Assembly (NCBI RefSeq): GCF_964204645.1
Contig: NC_134029.1
Span: forward strand, 11,400,850-11,460,849
Direction of reading: 5' to 3'
Length of the DNA: 60,000 bases
DNA from: Tubulanus polymorphus
Taxonomy: Eukaryota > Nemertea > Palaeonemertea > Tubulaniformes > Tubulanidae
The notes below the pieces were generated by a model. That model saw nothing but the letters and a program-made list of their open reading frames with translations, was not told the origin of the DNA and ran no database searches. Both the position numbers and the translations under genes were made by a program. Positions 9,101 to 21,287 of this stretch are shown here, in pieces; the first letter of the stretch is position 1, and each line of letters starts with the position of its first letter.

Positions 9101-9554
9101 ACGGAAGGCGGAGGAGTACGCCGAGGAGCATTGGCCCACGAGAAGGAGACGTATACCGGAGTCTCGTGCTCCGGGTAAAACGGCGGACGCCCTTCGGGGA
9201 AAAAGTTGAGATCGAGTTTTTCGTAAGTAGAGAGCGTTTCTCAACCGCCATTTCTAGTTAAAGCAAAGGGGTTACCGAATTTGAGATACGATTATATAGG
9301 GGGAATTGTCTCCCACGCGTTGTGCGTAGGGATTCCCGGCGAAGATATCCAAAATAAATTAACTTCTAATTCTCAAAACAACGGAAGTACATTTTCTAAA
9401 GAAAAATCTTATTCGGTTTAGTAGAAAATCAAGCGTAATATCTCGTTTAAAATCTTACTAAACGTAATTGTTTTATATTTTTCAGTATGCAGCGATGAAA
9501 AGGGGTTTACGCGGTTTACACGTATTAGATAATATCGAGGAGGTGGAAGGGTAG
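9101..9554 (+). CDS. Two candidate 3' exons of an unrecognised gene
   Basis: Exon 9101-9222 is bounded by TTTTCATTTCAG and GTAAGT; exon 9486-9554 follows a TTTTTCAG acceptor. Removing 9223-9485 keeps one frame open: a basic peptide (GRRRSTPRS...VEIEFF) runs straight into YAAMKRGLRG and stops at 9552-9554. The first two bases of 9101 complete a codon begun in an upstream exon I could not place; the 8006-8661 region is a candidate. AATAAA at 9614-9619 is well placed as a polyadenylation signal. Confidence 0.4.
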
Positions 9555-9613
9555 CTAGAAAGAAAGGGGGATCGGGATTGGGGTGAGCTAGAGCGTTTTT
9601 GAATTTGTAAAAA

Positions 9614-9619
9614 AATAAA
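9614..9619 (+). terminator. Polyadenylation signal AATAAA
   Basis: Sixty bases after the stop codon of the candidate terminal exon; the position supports a plus-strand transcript ending here. Confidence 0.35.
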
Positions 9620-9965
9620 GTACGGTTCGGTTTTCTATTTGTATCTAGCCGCGTTGTAGTTATTTTCTGCTGCCTTCGGGGTATCCTTCAGTCTTACAGT
9701 CGTTTTCTGTACAGTCGTATTCGCTGTGCTGTAGAGTTTTTTTTCCGGAAGGGAGAGACAAGGAAGCGGAGATATTGAAAAATCGAGGATTTCCCAGAAC
9801 ATGAGGCAATGCAATAATATTTGGAGAACGGAGGGGAAGCAACATTTTTTTTCCCACAAAAGTCTACCCGGGATATAAGCAGACGTTTGAAAACAAAGCT
9901 AGGAAAATAAGATCATAGGGAGAGAGATCACGCAATAAAAAAGTAATATATGTTTTATAAGGAAC

Positions 9966-10310
9966 GCGCAGGAAAGCCAACGTTTCCATCAGATATCCGC
10001 GCCGGAGAGTCTGAGAACAATCGAATAGGTTCGCGCGTAAAAACGTAATAGTATACACGCGATAGCGCGCGGGAAACCGACGTTTTAAAAAAATTCTGCG
10101 CCGGAAAGTCGGAGAACAATCGAATAGGTCCGCGCGTAAAAACGTGATATTATATATACGCGATGGCGCGCGGGAAACCGACGTTTTTAAAAATTTCTGC
10201 GCCGGAAAGTCGGAGAACAATCGAATAGGTTCGCGCGTAAAAACGTAATAGTATATATACGCGATAGCGCGCGGGAAACCGACGTTTTTAAAAATCTACG
10301 CCGGAACGTA
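9966..10310. repeat. About 101-bp tandem repeat, three units plus a partial
   Basis: Units begin near 9966, 10067, 10168 and 10269 and share GGAAACCGACGTTTTTAAAA, GCCGGAAAGTCGGAGAACAA and TCGCGCGTAAAAACGTAAT. The fourth unit is cut short. The long minus-strand frame across it is a by-product of the repetition. Confidence 0.8.
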
Positions 10311-10321
10311 GTATTATATGT

Positions 10322-10440
10322 GGGATTCATAAGAAGGGGTTCATGCGGAAAAAAGCGCGCGATTACTGGGGTGGTATTTCGCAGAAATAGCAGCCGAGGA
10401 ATCGGGTGCTTTTTTACGCAGGAATCCCTTCTTAGGAATC
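10322..10440. repeat. Short inverted-repeat element
   Basis: GGATTCATAAGAAGGGGTTC near 10322 is matched in inverted orientation by GAATCCCTTCTTAGGAATCC at 10421-10440, enclosing about 80 bp. It looks like a small MITE or the terminal structure of the adjacent tandem array. Confidence 0.4.
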
Positions 10441-10825
10441 CTATATATAATACTACTGACCACAGACTTAAAGGTCTATTTGTCTAGTACGATTTTATTC
10501 CTGAAAATGAATTTATTTTCTGCCAAACGATTTAGCCTAGGCTATTTGTACTGTTAAACCTCATTAATGCGATTCTGTTAAAAAGACGAAACTAGTTTAT
10601 TCTGATGTTTTCCATCATGTCCCAGCCAAGATATTTATATCAATCAAGATTTGGATACAAAAACCCATTTTTACGCATGAACTGTTAGGCCCCACTGAAT
10701 AATGAAAACAAAAACAGAACGATTTTTCTGAATGCAATTGCAAGACCCTCTGATCTTAGAGCTCCAAGCTCTGATGCATGTACGCATGCAAAACGTCGCA
10801 GAGAGCGATGCCGGCGTTGGTGTCA
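10441..10825. other. no gene seen
   Basis: No convincing ORF or repeat beyond possible SINE-proximal sequence. Confidence 0.4.
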
Positions 10826-11070
10826 CAGAGGCCGGCTGATGATTGTTTGTTTGTCTTTTTGTTTGTTTGGTTTTACGTACGTCGTTTGGATATTGGTTTC
10901 CCAAGACTATTCCTATTGGATTGTTCATTTAACCTCACGACGGTACGGCCTTTGAAGTGTTGCCCGCACACTGTTCGCAGCCAGCAGGACTCGAACCCAC
11001 TTGTAACTCAGCATCGATAGTGGATTCAACAGCATCACCCTTATCTCACTGAGCTACCGAGGCCGCTCGA
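10826..11070 (-). mobile_element. tRNA-derived SINE
   Basis: On the minus strand a tRNA-like head carries an A box (TAGCTCAGTGAGATAA, complement of 11041-11056) and a B box (GGTTCGAGTCC, complement of 10987-10997) about 70 nt apart, as in a tRNA gene. A unique body (CCGTACCGTCGTGAGGTTAA) follows, then a CAAA-rich tail near 10840-10875. Pol III would transcribe it; LINE machinery would mobilise it. The head is not a functional tRNA because the anticodon arm is not conserved. Confidence 0.7.
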
Positions 11071-12177
11071 TTCAATTCCAAGAAACAACAGCAGCGGCAA
11101 ATAACCATCGCAATATTGCAATTTACGACAAACAACGCGTAAATTCAATCACTGTTGTTTAACGCATGGAAAAGATAATAAAAGGTATTTTTTCCCGGCG
11201 CGCATTACAAAGCGAATCTCTGCCGAGTGCGTAAGAGGGTGCTACCGCCTTATGAGTGCGCAGCAGGCGGGTAGGGCGTCCTAAAAAGAAAACTTATATT
11301 AGAATATAGCCGAATCGAATTTTACAATGTCAGTCAACTGATTGATAATACAACATGGTTGTTCTCGGCGTACATAACAATGATATTTTCCTCCAATAAA
11401 CAACTCTGGTAAAATTGAATAAAATGATCTATCTTTATTGGGGATATCGTATCATGGTGGTAGCCTACCGTTTACCGTTCGATGTTTCGTGTCATCATGA
11501 AAAGGTTTTAACTTTAGTAAAGGCGTTCCCGCACGATCACATACGGGTTTCAGTCACGAGTAGGCTGCCGTTCCACTGCTCTAGAAATACGTATTCTGAC
11601 GCTGAGAATTAATCCCAAATATTCCCATGGATACTGATAGTTGAAATAACATTGATACACTGTGATATTTATAAACCGGAGGTACATAATTTTATGTTTT
11701 TCTATTCAGAAGAGGCTGTTCCCCGTTCTTTACTACCAATGTCAATGCGGACATATCGCTACACGATTGTTTAACCCGCTCTCATCTACCAGATAATGAA
11801 CGAAAAAATTGCATCGAATAACTTTTTGGACCATTAAATCAGAAATCTGGCGACGCTATGATGTGGGGAATAATTGAACATTTTTTTAGTCATTTTCAGC
11901 TGTTTCTAATGTTTTACGTGAACGGAGTGACAATTTGAAGTTACTATGAAAATGAGAAGAGTCGGCGCTATTTTTTCGTACTACTATTTTCGATCCATTT
12001 TACTAGCATTGGCATGACGTCATAGACGTCAACCAATGCTAAAAATGGGTTGGATATGCTTCATTTCAATTAGGATCGATTATGACAATTATTTCTACTG
12101 GTGTAATTACATTTTCTAATATCAAACCTATATTATATAAAGATAATAAGTCAGAAAATATTGAATCAGGACAAAAA
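11071..12177. other. no gene seen; one perfect-stem palindrome
   Basis: No supported gene. At 12004-12041 TAGCATTGG...CCAATGCTA encloses TGACGTC...GACGTCA, a stem with CRE-like sites. Confidence 0.4.
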
Positions 12178-12560
12178 TTAACTAAAAATATAGCTGCAAA
12201 GCAGCGATAACGGGTTTTCTGCACAGTCTTAGAATCCTGTTCAACGGTGGATTTCAACAAAGCATTTGATAAGGCTCAACATCAGCCATTACTAAACAGG
12301 CTATTAGGAAACAGTATCAATGATAGGTCGCCCAAATGGCTCAGCAGTTATCTCTGAACGGAAACTTGTAACCGAAATCAACGGAACGCCTCATCTTGGA
12401 ATGAGACGGTCTAACTAGTGGAGTCACGCAAGGTAGTATCCTAAGTCGTCTTCTGTTTAATGTCCTGACAAATGACATACACAGTAATCCAAAATATACC
12501 AGACCGAGTAAATTTCCAAAACGACCTTAATACACTGTTCGACCAAAAAACTTAATGTTC
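12178..12560 (+). pseudogene. LINE reverse-transcriptase fragment, copy 1
   Basis: Translated from about 12247 it gives VDFNKAFDKAQHQPLLNRL (RT motif A region), and from about 12410 GVTQGSIL...LLFNVLTNDI (RT motif B region), the standard order of non-LTR reverse transcriptases. Stops and frame changes lie between them and only about 90 codons survive. The catalytic YADD box is absent. It is immediately upstream of the first satellite block and recurs at the same place in two further units. Confidence 0.7.
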
Positions 12561-12837
12561 CGACAAAACCACGGGTGACAAAACCAAAATTATGAATTGT
12601 CGCGGGTGACAAAACCAAAATATTGAATTGTCACGGGCGACAAAACAAAAATAATGAATTGTCGCGGGCGATAAAAACCAAAATAATGAATTGTCGGGGG
12701 CGATAAAACCAAAATATTGAATTGTCGCGGGCGATAAAACCAAAATAATGAATTGTCGCGGACGACAAAAACAAAATATTGAATTGTTGCGTGCGACAAA
12801 ACCAAAATAATGAATTGTCGCGGGCGACAAAACCAAA
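12561..12837. repeat. 31-bp hairpin satellite, block 1
   Basis: About nine monomers of the satellite described at 22549-34925, bracketed by the RT fragment and the first Helitron-like element. Monomers alternate between CGACAAAA and CGATAAAA forms. Confidence 0.9.
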
Positions 12838-14092
12838 CTAGGGGTCCAGGGACACCATGCTCACTTGGGAAGTGGTTTCAAATGCTCAACAATCTAACAA
12901 TTTCAATACATAACGCCCTCTAGTGACCATATACAAAAACCAATGAACTTGAAACCCACCACAATCATAGAACATGTGAGCAGCTATGATTTTGTAATCG
13001 ATTGTGATAACAAAATATGCCTCGTTACCAATTTAATATGGAAATACTAAGTTATTCTACTATTCAACGCCCCCTGGTGACCATATGCAAAACCCAATGA
13101 CCTTAAAACTCACCCCAATCGTAGTACATATCATGAAATACAACTTTGCAATTGATCATAGTAACAAAATATGCCTAGGTACCAATCTAATGAGGAAATA
13201 CTAAGCCATTCTACCATTCAACGCCCCCTGGTGACTACATGAAATAACTAATGTCCTTAAAAACTCACCACAATCATAGACGATGTCATGAACTACAACT
13301 TTGCAATTGATCATGGTAACAAAATATGCCTTGGTACAAATATAGCAATACTAAGTTATTGTATTATTCAACGCCCCCTGATGGCCACATACAAAAACCA
13401 ATGACCTTGAAACTCACCAAAATCATAGAACACGTTATGGGCTACAACTTTCCAATTGAATATAGTAACACAATATGCTTAGGTATCAATTTAATGTGGA
13501 AAAACTTTTTCCCACCTACGAATGAGTACTGATGACACCAAGATGGCCGCCAATTGCGTCATAATTGGCTGATCAAAGATACCTGTCCCAGGTATAAAAC
13601 ATCCCTCTCTGAAGAATACCCATCAGCAATTGCAATGAGAAATGGCAAACCAGTAGGAAGCTACGTGACCTAGAATTCTGGCCAAAATTGACATTTTGGG
13701 CACTAAAAAGGTCATAGGACGGCCATCTTGAGTCAGATCGACCCAATTTTCTTATGCTGATGGGCCTTTGGTAGATTCAAATATAAACGAATGATCAAGG
13801 TAATTGATCAAAGCGTCTTCAAAATTTCCCACGAAAACTTCGAAAATGTTTAAAAAGTGCCGATTTTGGCAAACAACAATGGCTGCCAGTCGGCCATCTT
13901 AAATCTGACAGGGCCAGTTTTTGGGCTGAAGATGTGTCTAGGGTAGATACATGTATAAACCAAATATCAAGACATTACCTTGAAGCGTCTTCAAAACTTC
14001 CCAAAATAACTGGATTCCGTCTATGGACGGACGGACGGACGAAAAGTGAACGCAATAGCCCGCTGGGACTAAAGTCCCAAGTGGACTGAAAA
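12838..14092 (+). mobile_element. Non-autonomous Helitron-like (Pearl/CvE/MgE type) element, copy 1
   Basis: Four tandem core repeats of about 152 bp (each with TTCAACGCCCCCTGGTGAC or a variant), then a unique stretch, then a (GGAC)n microsatellite near 14025, then a 3' hairpin TGGGACTAAAGTCCCA. This order of about 150-bp core repeats, ACGG-type microsatellite and terminal hairpin is the established architecture of the Pearl/CvE/MgE family of bivalve Helitron-like elements. It is inserted within satellite monomers (after CCAAACTA). No coding capacity. Assignment is by architecture, not by alignment. Confidence 0.6.
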
Positions 14093-15795
14093 ATAATTGT
14101 CGCGGGCGACAAAACCAAAATATTGAATTGTCGCGGGCGACAAAACCAAACTAATGAATTGTCGCGGGCGACAAAACCAAACTAATGAATTGTCGCGGGC
14201 GATAAAACCAAACTAATGAATCGTCGCGGGTGATAAAACAAAAATATTGAATCGTCGCGGGCGATAAAACCAAAATAATGAATCGTCTCGGGCGACAAAA
14301 ACAAAATATTGAATCGTCGCGGGCGACAAAATCAAAATAATGAATTGTCGCGGGCGATAAAACCAAAATAATGGATGGTCTCGGGCGACAAAACCAAAAT
14401 AATGAATTGTCGCGGGCGATAAAAACAAAATATTGAATTGTCGCGGGCGATAAAACCAAAATAATGAATTGTCGCGGGCGACAAAACCAAAATATTGAAT
14501 TGTCGCGGGCGACAAAACCAAAATATTGAATTGTCGCGGGCGACAAAACCAAAAAAAATTGGCGCAGGCGATAAAAACAAAATATAAAACCAAAATAAAG
14601 AATTGTCGTGGGCGATAAAACAAAAATAATGAATTGTCGCGGGCGATAAAACCAAAATAATGAATTATCGCGGGTGATAAAACCAAAATATTGAATTGTC
14701 GCAGGCGATAAAACAAAAATAATGAATTATCGCGGGCGACAAAACCAAAATATTGAATTGTCGCGGGCGACTCAACCAAAATATTGAATTGTCGCGGGCG
14801 ACAAAACCAAAAAAAGAATTGTCGGGGCGACAAAACAAAAATAATGAATTGTCGCGGGCGATCAATCAAAATTAATGAATTGTCGCGGGCGATAAAACCA
14901 AAATAATGAATTGTCGCGGGCGACAAAACCAAAATGGTTAATTGTTGCGGGCGACAAAACCAAAAAGGTGAATTGTCGCGGGCGACAAAACCAAAATGGT
15001 GAATTGTCGCGGGCGACAAAACCAAAATAATGAATTGTCGCGGGCAATAAAACCGTAATAATGAATTGTCGCGGGCGATAAAACCAAAATAATGAATTGT
15101 CTCAGGCGACAAAACCAAAATAATGAATAATCGCGGGCGATAAAAAAAAAATATTGAATTGTCGCGGGCGATAAAACCAAAAAAGAAAATTGTCGCGGGT
15201 GACAAAAACAAAATATAAAACCAAAATAATGAATTGTCGCGGGCGACAAAACCAATCTAATGAATTGTCGCGGGCGATAAAACCAAACTAATGAATTGTC
15301 GCGGGCGATAAAACCAAACTAATGAATTGTCGCGGGCGATAAAACCAAAATAATGAATTGTCTCGGACGACAAAAACAAGATATTGAATCGTCGCGGGCG
15401 ACAAAATCAAAATAATGAATTGTCGCGGGCGACAAAACCAAAATAATGAATTGATGCGGGCGATAAAACCAAAAAAATGAATGGTCTCGGGAGACAAAAC
15501 CAAAATAATGAATTGTCGCGGGCGATAAAAACAAAATATTGAATTGTCGCGGGCGATAAAAACAAAATAATGAATTGTCTCGGGCGACAAAAACATAATA
15601 TTTAATTGTCACGTGCGATAAAACCAAAATAATGAATTTTCGCAGGCGACAAAACCAAAATAATGAATTGTCGCGGGCGATAAAACCAAAATAATGAATT
15701 ATCGCGGGCGATAAAACCAAAATATTGAATTGTCGCGGGCGATAAAACCAAAATAATCAATTGTCGCGGGCGACAAAACCAAAATAATGAATTGT
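14093..15795. repeat. 31-bp hairpin satellite, block 2
   Basis: About 55 monomers, more variable than later blocks, including truncated monomers and AACAAAATATAAAACC junctions that recur as recognisable variants in the main array. Confidence 0.9.
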
Positions 15796-16105
15796 CGCGG
15801 AATGATGCAATCGTGAGTTGAAATAATACCTGAACAAATCGATGCACAGACATTTACTTTATATATCTACTTGAACAATCGAGCCTACTCAGTAATATAC
15901 TCAGTTTTTACGAAACCTGGAGTTTTTGTTTCAGAGAAATTTGAGTATCAGTATCCGATGCTATATACTAACGTTAACGTTAGTTATCATCGCTCCGTCA
16001 TGCTAAGTTATACATTTCATGTCAACCAGTATCTACAGGCAGCTGTACAGTGTGTACACACTATATCTGAATACGAGGCTGGAATAACAGGCTCACTTCA
16101 CGTAG
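15796..16105. other. Unique spacer within the higher-order unit
   Basis: Non-satellite DNA with a short plus-strand frame (15871-16116) of no recognisable family. Contains the palindromic AACGTTAACGTT. Repeated at 19806-20115. Confidence 0.5.
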
Positions 16106-16585
16106 GTTCATGCTGAGGAGAAACTCGCAGCTGATCCCCGGAACGACGATGTAGTAACACACGTCGATTCGTCGATGTTTACGGCTCGACAGTGCTTTTA
16201 AAATCTAATGTAGTAAATTTCCAGTGTATCGGTAATATGATTTGATGAGGAAAATGGGCTATTGTTAAAATCACTGTTTGAAGACCACGACTGAATGTGA
16301 AGTCTGCGGCAATAAATTAGTTCATTTATACTTGAATTGATAATCGAAGTGACAGTCGGCCTGCGGGTTGATTTCGGGATGACGACTCGAAAAACATGTC
16401 GCCCCATTGAATGGGGCTAAATTTTCGATGTTTACGGCCCGACAGCGCTTTTGTAACGATGATTCGTGAAAAAACACGCGGGCTATTTGTAGATCTCAGT
16501 GAGCTGAACGATATTATATGGATTGTATATGAAACAGCGGTAAGGTAACAAAGCCTATGTTCTTTTGGTAAAAATAGTGTGGAAG
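16106..16585 (+). repeat. 480-bp interspersed repeat, copy 1
   Basis: Begins near GAGGAGAAACTCGCAGCTG and ends in GAAGAAAATAATAATAA, an A/T-rich simple tail. Other copies are at 20116-20595 and 35773-36250, the latter with a few substitutions, so this is a dispersed element and not just part of the array. The tail suggests retroposition, but no Pol III boxes or RT are visible. Confidence 0.7.
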
Positions 16586-16975
16586 AAAATAATAATAAAT
16601 ATAGCTGCAAAGCAGCGATAACGGGTTTTCTGCACAGTCTTAGAATCCTGTTCAACGGTGGATTTCAACAAAGCATTTGATAAGGCTCAACATCAGCCAT
16701 TACTAAACAGGCTATTAGGAAACAGTATCAATGATAGGTCGCCAAATGGCTCAGCAGTTATCTCTGAACGGAAACTTGTAACCGAAATCAACGGAACGCC
16801 TCATCTTGGAATGAGACGGTCTAACTAGTGGAGTCACGCAAGGTAGTATCCTAAGTCGTCTTCTGTTTAATCTCCTGACAAATGACATACACAGTAATCC
16901 AAAATATACCAGACCGAGTAAATTTCCAAAACGACCTTAACACACTGTTCGACCAAAAAACTTAATGTTCCGACA
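16586..16975 (+). pseudogene. LINE reverse-transcriptase fragment, copy 2
   Basis: Same fragment as at 12178, but a run of three C in copy 1 (near 12330) is two C here (near 16742), which shifts the frame after the motif A region. The copy at 20596 shares this change, so copies 2 and 3 are sisters. Confidence 0.7.
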
Positions 16976-17277
16976 AAACCACGGGCGACAAAACCAAAAT
17001 TATGAATTGTCGCGGGTGACAAAACCAAAATATTGAATTGTCACGGGTGACAAAACAAAAATAATGAATTGTCGCGAGGGATAAAACCAAAATAATGAAT
17101 TGTCGCGGGCGATAAAACCACAATAATGAATTGTCGCGGGCGTTAAAACCAAAATATTGAATCGTCGCGGGCGATAAAACCAAAATAATGAATTGTCGCG
17201 GACGGCAAAAACAAAATAATGAATTGTTGCGTGCGACAAAACCAAAATAATGAATTGTCGCGGGCGACAAAACCAAA
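16976..17277. repeat. 31-bp hairpin satellite, block 3
   Basis: About ten monomers between RT copy 2 and Helitron-like copy 2; the order of variants follows block 1 with scattered substitutions. Confidence 0.9.
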
Positions 17278-18536
17278 CTAGGGGTCCAGGGACACCATGC
17301 TCACTTGGGAAGTGGTTTCAAATGCTCAACTATCTAACAATTTAAATACATAACGCCCTCTAGTGACCATATACAAAAACCAATGACCTTGAAACCCACC
17401 ACAATCATAGAACATGTGAGCAGCTATGATTTTGTAATTGATTGTGATAACAAAATATGCCTCGTTACCAATTTAATATGGAAATACTAAGTTATTCTAC
17501 TATTCAACGCCCTCTGGTGACCATATGCAAAACCCAATGACCTTAAAACTCACCACAATCGTAGTACATGTCATGAACTACATCTTAACAATGGATCATG
17601 GTAACAAACTATGCCTAGGTACCAATCTAATAAGGAAAAACTAAGCTTTTCTACTATTCAACGCCCCCTGGTGACTATATGGAATAACTAATGTCCTTAA
17701 AAACTCACCGCAATCATAGACGATGTCATGAACTACAACTTTGCAATTGATCATGGTAACAAAATATGCCTTGGTACAAATATAATATAGCGATACTAAG
17801 TTATTGTATTATTCAACGCCCCCTGATGGCCACATACAAAAACCAATGACCTTGAAACTCACCAAAATCATAGAACACGTTATGGGCTACAACTTTCCAA
17901 TTGAATATAGTAACACAATATGCTTAGGTATCGATTTAATGTGGAAAAAACTTTTTCCCACCTACGAATGAGTACTGATGACACCAAGATGGCCGCCAAT
18001 TGCGTCATAATTGTCTGATCAAAATACCTGTCCCAGGTATAAAACATCCCTCTCTAAAGAATACCCATCAGCAATTGCAATGAGAAATGGCAAACCAGTA
18101 GGAAGCTACAGGACCTAGAATTCTGGCCAAAATTGACATTTTTGGGCACTAAAAAGGTCATAGGACGGCCATCTTGAGTCAGATCGACCCAATTTTCTTA
18201 TGCTGATGGGCCTTTGGTAGATTCAAATATAAACGAAAGATCAAGGTAATTGATCAAAGCGTCTTCAAAATTTCCCACGAAAACTTCGAAAATGTTTAAA
18301 AAGTGCTGATTATGGCAAACAACAATGGCTGCCAGTCGACCATCTTGAATCTGACAGGGCCAGTTTTTGGGCTGACGATGTGTCTAGGGTAGATACATGT
18401 ATAAACCAAATATCAAGACATTACCTTGAAGCGTCTTCAAAACTTCCCGAAATAACTGGATTCCGTCTATGGACGGACGGACGGACGAAAAGTGAACGCA
18501 ATAGCCCGCTGGGACTAAAGTCCCAAGTGGACTGAA
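17278..18536 (+). mobile_element. Non-autonomous Helitron-like element, copy 2
   Basis: Inserted at the same monomer position as copy 1 and diverged from it by scattered substitutions and small indels (for example an extra TATAATATAGCG stretch near 17781). The shared insertion point implies that it spread by amplification of the satellite unit rather than by new transposition. Confidence 0.6.
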
Positions 18537-19805
18537 AAAGAATTGTCGCGGGCGACAAAACCAAACTAATGAATTGTCGCGGGTGATAAAACGAAAATAT
18601 TGAATTGTCACGGGCGACAAAACCAAACTAATGAATTGTCGGGGGCGATAAAACCAAACTATGAATTGTCGCGGGTGACAAAACCAAACTAATGAATTGT
18701 CGCGGGCGATAAAACCAAACTATGAATTGTCGCGGGCGATAAAACCAAAATAATGAATTGTCTCGGGCGACAAAAACATAATATTTAATTGTCACGTGCG
18801 ATAAAACCAAAATAATGAATTTTCGCGGGCGACAAAACCAAAATAATGAATTGTTGCGGGCGATAAAACCAAAATAATGATTTGTCGCGGGCGACAAACC
18901 AAAATATTGAATTATCGCGGGCGACAAAAAAAAAATAAAACCAAAATAATGAATTGTCGCGGGGGACAAAAACAAAATATAAAACCAAAATAATGAATTG
19001 TCGCGGGCGACAAAACCAAAATAATGAATTGTCGCTGGAGATAAAACCAAAGTAATGAATTGTCGCGGGCGATAAAACCAAATATTGAATTGTCGCGGGT
19101 GATAAAACCAAAATATTGAATTGTCGCGGGCGACAAAACCAAACTAATGAATTGTCGCGGGCGATAAAACCAAACTATGAATTGTCGCGGGCGATAAAAC
19201 CAAAATAATGAATTGTCTCGGGCGACAAAAACATAATATTTAATTGTCACGTGCGATAAAACCAAAATAATGAATTTTCGCAGGCGACAAAACCAAAATA
19301 ATGAATTGTCGCAGGCGACAAAACCAAAGTAATGAATTGTTGTGGGCGATAAAACCAAAATAATGATTTGTCGCGGGCGACAAAACCAAAATATTGAATT
19401 ATCGCGGGCGACAAAATCAAAATAATGAATTGTCGCGGGCGACAAAACCAAAATAATGAATTGATGCGGGCGATAAAACCAAAAAAATGAATGGTCTCGG
19501 GAGACAAAACCAAAATAATGAATTGTCGCGGGCGATAAAAACAAAATATTGAATTGTCGCGGGCGATAAAAACAAAATAATGAATTGTCTCGGGCGACAA
19601 AAACATAATATTTAATTGTCACGTGCGATAAAACCAAAATAATGAATTTTCGCAGGCGACAAAACCAAAATAATGAATTGTCGCGGGCGATAAAACCAAA
19701 ATAATGAATTATCGCGGGCGATAAAACCAAAATATTGAATTGTCGCGGGCGATAAAACCAAAATAATCAATTGTCGCGGGCGACAAAACCAAAATAATGA
19801 ATTGT
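18537..19805. repeat. 31-bp hairpin satellite, block 4
   Basis: About 41 monomers spanning the junction between the two 4,010-bp units at 19402/19403. Confidence 0.9.
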
Positions 19806-20115
19806 CGCGGAATGATGCAATCGTGAGTTGAAATAATACCTGAACAAATCGATGCACAGACATTTACTTTATATATCTACTTGAACAATCGAGCCTACTC
19901 AGTAATATACTCAGTTTTTACGAAACCTGGAGTTTTTGTTTCAGAGAAATTTGAGTATCAGTATCCGATGCTATATACTAACGTTAACGTTAGTTATCAT
20001 CGCTCCGTCATGCTAAGTTATACATTTCATGTCAACCAGTATCTACAGGCAGCTGTACAGTGTGTACACACTATATCTGAATACGAGGCTGGAATAACAG
20101 GCTCACTTCACGTAG

Positions 20116-20595
20116 GTTCATGCTGAGGAGAAACTCGCAGCTGATCCCCGGAACGACGATGTAGTAACACACGTCGATTCGTCGATGTTTACGGCTCGAC
20201 AGTGCTTTTAAAATCTAATGTAGTAAATTTCCAGTGTATCGGTAATATGATTTGATGAGGAAAATGGGCTATTGTTAAAATCACTGTTTGAAGACCACGA
20301 CTGAATGTGAAGTCTGCGGCAATAAATTAGTTCATTTATACTTGAATTGATAATCGAAGTGACAGTCGGCCTGCGGGTTGATTTCGGGATGACGACTCGA
20401 AAAACATGTCGCCCCATTGAATGGGGCTAAATTTTCGATGTTTACGGCCCGACAGCGCTTTTGTAACGATGATTCGTGAAAAAACACGCGGGCTATTTGT
20501 AGATCTCAGTGAGCTGAACGATATTATATGGATTGTATATGAAACAGCGGTAAGGTAACAAAGCCTATGTTCTTTTGGTAAAAATAGTGTGGAAG
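20116..20595 (+). repeat. 480-bp interspersed repeat, copy 2
   Basis: Located 4,010 bp after copy 1 and part of unit B. Confidence 0.75.
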
Positions 20596-20985
20596 AAAAT
20601 AATAATAAATATAGCTGCAAAGCAGCGATAACGGGTTTTCTGCACAGTCTTAGAATCCTGTTCAACGGTGGATTTCAACAAAGCATTTGATAAGGCTCAA
20701 CATCAGCCATTACTAAACAGGCTATTAGGAAACAGTATCAATGATAGGTCGCCAAATGGCTCAGCAGTTATCTCTGAACGGAAACTTGTAACCGAAATCA
20801 ACGGAACGCCTCATCTTGGAATGAGACGGTCTAACTAGTGGAGTCACGCAAGGTAGTATCCTAAGTCGTCTTCTGTTTAATCTCCTGACAAATGACATAC
20901 ACAGTAATCCAAAATATACCAGACCGAGTAAATTTCCAAAACGACCTTAACACACTGTTCGACCAAAAAACTTAATGTTCCGACA
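20596..20985 (+). pseudogene. LINE reverse-transcriptase fragment, copy 3
   Basis: Unit B counterpart of 16586-16975, with the same one-base loss relative to copy 1. Confidence 0.7.
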
Positions 20986-21287
20986 AAACCACGGGCGACA
21001 AAACCAAAATTATGAATTGTCGCGGGTGACAAAACCAAAATATTGAATTGTCACGGGTGACAAAACAAAAATAATGAATTGTCGCGAGGGATAAAACCAA
21101 AATAATGAATTGTCGCGGGCGATAAAACCACAATAATGAATTGTCGCGGGCGTTAAAACCAAAATATTGAATCGTCGCGGGCGATAAAACCAAAATAATG
21201 AATTGTCGCGGACGGCAAAAACAAAATAATGAATTGTTGCGTGCGACAAAACCAAAATAATGAATTGTCGCGGGCGACAAAACCAAA
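20986..21287. repeat. 31-bp hairpin satellite, block 5
   Basis: Unit B counterpart of block 3. Confidence 0.9.

Larger units (their letters stand above)
15393..19402. repeat. 4,010-bp higher-order unit, copy A
   Basis: Contains satellite, unique spacer, the 480-bp interspersed repeat, the RT fragment, satellite, the Helitron-like element and satellite. Every feature in it reappears exactly 4,010 bp downstream, with no difference in the stretches I compared. The left boundary, placed where 15393 onward starts to match 19403 onward, falls inside a monomer, as expected for unequal crossover. Confidence 0.85.

Noticed and set aside
9864-10220. Repeat protein on the minus strand
   Set aside because: It is the translation of the 101-bp tandem repeat and has no supporting features.
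10980-11070. Functional tRNA gene on the minus strand
   Set aside because: A and B boxes are present but the anticodon arm does not pair properly and the sequence continues into a SINE body and CAAA-rich tail.
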